Origin: Intrasporangiaceae bacterium | GTDB lineage: Bacteria; Actinomycetota; Actinomycetes; Actinomycetales; Dermatophilaceae | DNA: 56,968 nt | NCBI GenBank assembly: GCA_021324575.1 | Contig: JAJPIW010000058.1 | Coordinates: 1 to 56,968, forward strand | Reading direction: 5' to 3' | Shown: positions 52,782 through 56,968 of the stretch, piece after piece | How the letters are laid out: every line of letters begins with the position of its first letter | Position numbering within the stretch: the stretch's first letter is position 1 | Position numbers and translations under genes: made by a program | Notes under the pieces: generated by a model | What the model saw: the letters and a program-made list of their open reading frames with translations, nothing else | What the model was told of the DNA's origin: nothing | Databases searched by the model: none

Positions 52782-53063
52782 CACACCAGATGATCGCCGG
52801 CGGCGCGTCGCCGAACGTCGACGTCGTTTGACCGAGGCCCAGTCGACCCGGTTCACCAGCCTGCTCTCCCAGCTGCCCATCACCGTGGCCCCGGAATGGC
52901 CGTCGCCGTCGGTGCTGCCCACGGTGGCGCGCAGCCATGGCTCACGTCGTACGACGCGGCATACCTGTGGTTGGCCGAGTCCCGGGGCCTTCCGCTGGCC
53001 ACCCTGGACGCCGCGTTGCGGACGGCGTGCACTGCTGCGGGTGTCGAGACCCTCCCGGGGTGA
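52771..53063 (+). pseudogene. VapC-type PIN-domain toxin remnant with frameshift
   Basis: One frame reads AERRRRLTEAQSTRFTSLLS and QLPITVAPEWP...TVARSHG, as in the middle of VapC toxins. One base off, it goes on LTSYDAAYLWLAESRGLPLA and TLDAALRTACTAAGVETLPG, the conserved end with the catalytic Asp residues of PIN nucleases. One missing base near 52941 explains the shift. The N-terminal third with the first Asp is absent, and no antitoxin gene lies upstream, so it is a dead fragment. Confidence 0.75.
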
Positions 53064-53147
53064 GGTCCGGGGACGCCGGACAGAACCCGCCGGCCAGGCG
53101 GTCCTGGGTGTTGAGGATGTTGAAGGCCCGGCGGAGGAGCGGCCCGG

Positions 53148-53924
53148 TCACACCGTGGCGTCGATGCGCCTGATGTCGGTCCAGCCGGTCCAGCCGCGCT
53201 CCTCCAGGAGCGCGAACAAGCGCGGGGCGCACGGGACGGCCTCGACGAACGCCGTGTCGAGCAGCGCGATCAGGTCCTCGCTCACGGGCTCGAACTCTTC
53301 CTCGAAGGCGACGGCCTCGGCCGCGGCTGCCTCGATGAAGGCGGCGACCCGGTCGGCGACTGCCGGCAGCCGCGGGTCGTCCGGGGAGCAGTCGACGAGG
53401 TCCCCGATGTCGAGGTACAGCCGACGCAGCACCGGGTGCTCGATCTGCCCGTGCTTGATCGCCATGAGGGCCGGGACCTCCTGCGGCAGCTGGGCCGCGA
53501 TGAGGATCCAGCTGTCGCGCTCCACCTCGATGAGGCGCTCGGGGAAGTCCAGCTCCCGCATCCGGTCGAGGTAGGCGACCACCTCCGGCGGCAGCGCCAG
53601 GCTGTCGCCGGCGGCGAGCTTGGCGATCCGCTCCCGGTGCCGCTGGCGCTCGCGGATCTCGCCGCGGAGGCGGCGGTCGATGTCCTCGACCGCCGCCGCG
53701 AACTCCTCGTCGCCTGCCGCCAGCAGCTCGTGAACTCGGGACAGCGGGACGCCGGCGTCGGCCAGGGTGCGGATCTTGACCAGCTCGACCACCGCGGCCG
53801 CGTCGTAGCGACGGTAGCCGGAGTGGTCGCGTTCGGGCTCGGGCAGCAGCCCCTTGGCGTGGTAGTGACGGACCGCGCGGACCGTCACCCCGGCATACGA
53901 CGCGAGCTGGCTGATGGTCAGCAT
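53148..53924 (-). CDS. MerR-family transcriptional regulator
   Basis: Regulator of 258 residues. The winged HTH is MLTISQLASYAGVTVRAVRH then YHAKGLLPEPERDHSGYRRYD, followed by the coiled-coil dimer helix (EEFAAAVEDIDRRLRGEIRE) and a long C-terminal ligand part of about 130 residues. It is 24 bases after the ABC permease on the same strand and probably controls the exporter through the inverted repeat at 55527-55547. Ligand unknown; TipA-like drug sensing is plausible. Confidence 0.87.
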   Translation of the reverse strand: MLTISQLASYAGVTVRAVRHYHAKGLLPEPERDHSGYRRYDAAAVVELVKIRTLADAGVPLSRVHELLAAGDEEFAAAVEDIDRRLRGEIRERQRHRERIAKLAAGDSLALPPEVVAYLDRMRELDFPERLIEVERDSWILIAAQLPQEVPALMAIKHGQIEHPVLRRLYLDIGDLVDCSPDDPRLPAVADRVAAFIEAAAAEAVAFEEEFEPVSEDLIALLDTAFVEAVPCAPRLFALLEERGWTGWTDIRRIDATV

Positions 53925-53948
53925 GGCCCTATTCTGCGGCTTCCCACG

Positions 53949-54710
53949 TCAGGCGATCTTGGCGCGGTAGGTGCGCATCGCGAGGACGTACGCGACGAGG
54001 AGCAGACCGACGCACCAGCCGAGGGCGACCCAGCCGTCATGACCGACGGGGTGCTCGGCATACAGGTCCCGGATGGTGTTGACGATCGAGGTGACCGGCT
54101 GGTGCTCGGCGAACCAACGCACCGGACCCGGCATACCGGAGGTGGGTACGAAGGCCGAGCTGATGAACGGTAGGAAGACCAGTGGGTAGGAGAACCCGCT
54201 GACGCCGTCGACCGACTTGGCGGTCAGTCCGGGGATCACGGCCAGCCAGGTCAGGGCCAGGGTGAACAGGACCAGGATCCCCAGGACCGCGAGCCAGGCG
54301 AGCACTCCGGCGCCGGAGCGGAATCCCATGGCCAGGGCGACGAGGACGACGAGCGCGACGGAGACCAGGTTCGCCACGACCGAGGTCAGCACGTGGCCCC
54401 ACAGCAGGGCCGACCGGGCGATGGGCATCGACTGGAACCGTTCGAAGATGCCGGTCGAGACATCCGTGAACAGCCGGAAGGCGGTGTAGGCGATGCCGGA
54501 GGCGATCGTGATGAGGAGTATGCCGGGCAGCAGGTAGTCCACGTAGCTGCCGGACCCGACGTCGATCGCGCCGCCGAGGACATAGACGAACAGCAGCAGC
54601 ATGGCGATCGGGGTGATGGCGGTGGTGATGATCGTGTCGGGGCTACGCAGGATGTGGCGTAGGGAGCGCTTGAGCAGGACGGCGGTGTCGCTGAAGAAGG
54701 AGGTGGTCAT
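53949..54710 (-). CDS. ABC-2 type exporter permease (DrrB-like)
   Basis: Membrane subunit of 253 residues with about six hydrophobic helices. DTAVLLKRSLRHILRSPDTI near the start and VSGFSYPLVFLPFISSAFVPT SGMPGPVRWFAEHQPVT (split) near residue 190 are typical for DrrB/NodJ permeases of the daunorubicin resistance type. It starts 10 bases after the ATPase gene, so both form one exporter. Substrate unknown, probably a hydrophobic drug or lipid. Confidence 0.87.
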   Translation of the reverse strand: MTTSFFSDTAVLLKRSLRHILRSPDTIITTAITPIAMLLLFVYVLGGAIDVGSGSYVDYLLPGILLITIASGIAYTAFRLFTDVSTGIFERFQSMPIARSALLWGHVLTSVVANLVSVALVVLVALAMGFRSGAGVLAWLAVLGILVLFTLALTWLAVIPGLTAKSVDGVSGFSYPLVFLPFISSAFVPTSGMPGPVRWFAEHQPVTSIVNTIRDLYAEHPVGHDGWVALGWCVGLLLVAYVLAMRTYRAKIA

Positions 54711-54720
54711 CGTGGGGTCC

Positions 54721-55512
<792 letters not shown>

Positions 55513-55526
55513 GAAGCAAGCGTGCA

Positions 55527-55547
55527 ACCCTGACCCTGCGTCAAGGT
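55527..55547. promoter_or_regulatory. Putative MerR operator before the exporter operon
   Basis: ACCCTGAC and GTCAAGGT form an 8-base inverted repeat with one mismatch around CCTGC, 15 bases before the DrrA-like start. MerR-type sites have this size and lie in the promoter spacer. I could not place a clear -10 box. Control by the MerR protein at 53148-53924 is inference. Confidence 0.45.
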
Positions 55548-55582
55548 CAAGCCGTCAGTCAAGCGATCAGTCAAGCCGTCGT
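55547..55582. repeat. 12-base direct repeat, three copies
   Basis: TCAAGCCGTCAG, TCAAGCGATCAG and TCAAGCCGTCGT follow each other between the divergent DrrA-like gene and the Imm-5-like gene. A direct-repeat operator or slippage product is possible. Confidence 0.7.
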
Positions 55583-55599
55583 TGCGAGGAGTGTGGGCC

Positions 55600-56115
55600 G
55601 TGATCCTTCCGGAGGTCCGGGATCCTCGTTTCGTGACGATCCGCCGCGGTGGGACCCTGACCGGCGCGGACCATCGGCTCCTCGCGCTGTGGGCGGCGTC
55701 CTGCGCCGAGCACGTCCTCGGCCTCTTCGAGTCAGTACGGCCGCAGGACCCGCGCCCGCGTGAAGCGGTCGAGCACGCCCGCGCCTGGGTGCGCGGCGAG
55801 GTCGGGATGATGCAGGCCCGGGCTGCCGGCGGCCATGCCATGGGTGCGGCGAGAGACTTGCGCGGCGCCGGACGGTTCGCCGCGTATGCCGCGGGCCAGG
55901 CCGCGTGTGTTGCCCATGTGGCCGCACACGAGCTCGGTGCGGCCGCCTACGCGATCAAGGCTGTTCGTGCTGCCCATCCGGATGGTGCGAGCGAGGCCGC
56001 CGGGCGGCTCGAGTGCCAGTGGCAGCGGGACCAGCTCCCCGAGGCGATTCGTGAGCTCGTCCTGGACGACCAGCGGTTGCGGAACGACATCTGCTGGTCG
56101 GTGTTCGACCAGTAG
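55600..56115 (+). CDS. Imm-5-like putative immunity protein
   Basis: All-helical protein of 171 residues. HRLLALWAASCAEHVLGLFE, RPREAVEHARAWVRGEVGMM, AACVAHVAAHELGAAAYAIK follow the pattern of Imm-5-like putative immunity proteins. The family is named from association with toxin systems, but many members stand alone, as here: no toxin gene is visible. GTG at 55600 with GAGGAG eight bases upstream is the best start. It is divergent from the ABC exporter. Confidence 0.7.
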   Translation: MILPEVRDPRFVTIRRGGTLTGADHRLLALWAASCAEHVLGLFESVRPQDPRPREAVEHARAWVRGEVGMMQARAAGGHAMGAARDLRGAGRFAAYAAGQAACVAHVAAHELGAAAYAIKAVRAAHPDGASEAAGRLECQWQRDQLPEAIRELVLDDQRLRNDICWSVFDQ

Positions 56116-56158
56116 GCGCAGGATGTGGGCGGGCCGGCGGTGCCGGGCGAAGTCGGAC

Positions 56159-56235
56159 ACCTGCACACCCCCGCACGTGCGGGCTTGTTCACGCCCCAGC
56201 GCCGACGGGACCTGAACAACCCCGCACGTGCGGGG
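56159..56235. repeat. Two near-identical 25-base repeats with a CCCGCACGTGCGGG palindrome
   Basis: ACCTGCACACCCCCGCACGT... at 56159-56183 and ACCTGAACAACCCCGCACGT... at 56210-56234 match at 23 of 25 bases, 51 bases apart. Each contains the perfect 14-base palindrome CCCGCACGTGCGGG. They lie in the gap after the Imm-5-like gene. They recall the core of type I-E CRISPR repeats, but only two copies exist and no cas gene is present. Confidence 0.7.
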
Positions 56236-56398
56236 GCGCGAAGGGGGGGAGTCGTCGACCGCCAGGCCGGTAACCGTGGCCCCGGGGTTAAGGTCGAGGT
56301 CCAGGCATCAAGCGACGTGGCCTGGTCATCAACGCCCGTCGTCAGCGGACCGTATGGTCCCAGTCGACGCCAGCGGCCGGACAAGGAAGGCACGCCCC

Positions 56399-56506
56399 AT
56401 GAGCGACAAGACCCCTCGTGAAGAAGAGATCGAGCACGAGCAGAAGGCTCGTCAGGAGGAGCGCGAGCGCCTCGAGCGCGAGGAGCAGCGGCGACTCGAC
56501 GAGTGA
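56399..56506 (+). CDS. Small highly charged helical protein, 35 residues
   Basis: After AAGGAAGG eight bases upstream, the ATG opens a frame reading MSDKTPREEEIEHEQKARQE and ending ERERLEREEQRRLDE. It is one long charged helix rich in Glu and Arg. The good ribosome binding site and clean composition argue for a real gene. No family is recognised. Confidence 0.55.
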   Translation: MSDKTPREEEIEHEQKARQEERERLEREEQRRLDE

Positions 56507-56718
56507 GTCGAGTCGGCTCGGCGCCGACGCGAAACCCCTTGAGTCAGACCGCATTTGGGGCCGCATCTGAGACGCGTTGCAGGTGCTCGGGCAGCAGGTG
56601 CGGAGCGACTTGTCGTGCTCCCGAAACGGGTCGTACGGTGTGGACGCGACCGACGAGACGTCGGCGCCTGGGACCCCTCTCGGAGCTTCAGCACACCAAC
56701 ATTCCGCAGGAGGAAACC

Positions 56719-56931
56719 ATGCGCCTGTCCACCCGCAACCAGCTCACCGGCACCGTCACCGAGGTGAGCCTCGGCGCCGTCATGGCGGCCGTCAAGGTCC
56801 GGCTCGACGGCGGCGACCAGGTGGTCACCGCCTCGATCACCAAGGAGGCCGTCGAGGAGCTCGGGCTCGAGCCCGGCACCGCCGCGACGGTCCTGGTCAA
56901 GTCGACCGAGGTCATGCTCGGCGTCGAGTGA
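56719..56931 (+). CDS. TOBE-domain molybdate-binding protein (Mop-like)
   Basis: Single TOBE domain of 70 residues: MRLSTRNQLTGTVTEVSLGA, MAAVKVRLDGGDQVVTASIT, KEAVEELGLEPGTAATVLVK and STEVMLGVE. This is a standard molbindin, which binds molybdate or tungstate as an oligomer in the cytosol for storage or sensing. GGAGGA lies close before the ATG. No molybdate transporter gene is visible, but the window ends 37 bases later. Confidence 0.9.
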   Translation: MRLSTRNQLTGTVTEVSLGAVMAAVKVRLDGGDQVVTASITKEAVEELGLEPGTAATVLVKSTEVMLGVE

Positions 56932-56947
56932 CCAGTTGCCGGCCACG

Positions 56948-56968
56948 CGGCATACGACCTCGTATGCC
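56948..56968. terminator. Inverted pair of CGGCATAC after the TOBE gene
   Basis: CGGCATAC (56948-56955) and GTATGCC (56962-56968, cut by the window end) form a hairpin with only CC unpaired if the flanking GA/TC also pair. It begins 17 bases after the TOBE stop codon, the position of a terminator. Confidence 0.55.

Noticed and set aside
56159-56235. CRISPR array
   Set aside because: Only two imperfect repeats, spacing of 51 bases instead of about 61 for type I-E, and no cas genes in the window.

Overview
The window is a dense, GC-rich (about 70%) actinobacterial chromosome segment with short intergenic gaps, many GTG starts, ATGA overlaps and F420/TOBE-type proteins. The gene families and codon use fit a member of the Micrococcales, most like Intrasporangiaceae (Janibacter/Phycicoccus/Tetrasphaera type), but no genus can be named from sequence alone. 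The non-palindromic octamer CGGCATAC (complement GTATGCCG) occurs about 73 times by my reading, in both orientations, in all reading frames and between genes. About two are expected by chance.

Layout. (1) 18-780: end of a ribosomal protein operon (rpsR, rplI) with a strong terminator. (2) 875-17320: a myo-inositol catabolic region holding an IolE-like dehydratase, a single-NBD sugar ABC transporter, iolG, a universal stress protein, a leftward operon iolH-transaldolase-iolD, a GntR regulator, a rightward operon iolC-aldolase-iolB-iolG, and iolA/mmsA. Four promoter regions share an AGAACA-type operator core, which probably ties the region to the GntR protein. (3) 17355-24201: a second sugar or polyol module with further TIM-barrel isomerases and Gfo/Idh dehydrogenases around a LacI regulator. 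(4) 24296-29431: a partly decayed stretch (internally deleted MFS transporter, frameshifted universal stress gene) plus a phytanoyl-CoA dioxygenase-like gene, a second LacI regulator, an XRE protein with a pentapeptide repeat, a heptanucleotide tandem repeat and a TauE-type exporter. (5) 29490-37982: a leftward purine/methylthioadenosine salvage region: phosphorylase, amidohydrolase, cupin, SDR, and a BMP-type nucleoside ABC transporter. (6) 38047-46927: gamma-glutamyltransferase, MATE exporter, xylulokinase, AlkD-like protein, DUF2277 protein, two secreted proteins of lower GC and a frameshifted hydrolase. (7) 47385-48758: dnaB. (8) 48860-56968: LLM oxidoreductase, VOC protein, large 2OG-Fe(II) oxygenase, VapC remnant, a Drr-type ABC exporter with a MerR regulator, an Imm-5-like protein and a TOBE molybdate-binding protein.

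How it works together. In many actinobacteria rpsR-rplI, often a MATE gene, and dnaB lie close together. Here about 46 kb separates rplI from dnaB, so the catabolic genes look like an accessory block placed in a conserved neighbourhood. The inositol genes form a complete predicted route: uptake, IolG, IolE, IolD, IolB, IolC, a class I-like aldolase and IolA to acetyl-CoA. The purine block predicts uptake of nucleosides, deamination of methylthioadenosine-like compounds and phosphorolysis of a 6-oxopurine nucleoside.

Besides the genes, the window carries several structured elements: two copies of a nested-hairpin repeat (17355-17456 and 39602-39690), two copies of a hairpin element that contains a possible Cys-Cys-Cys mini-ORF (6772-6844 and 28414-28491), several long palindromes, and inverted pairs of the CGGCATAC motif just after genes. 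No tRNA, rRNA, insertion sequence or credible CRISPR array was seen.
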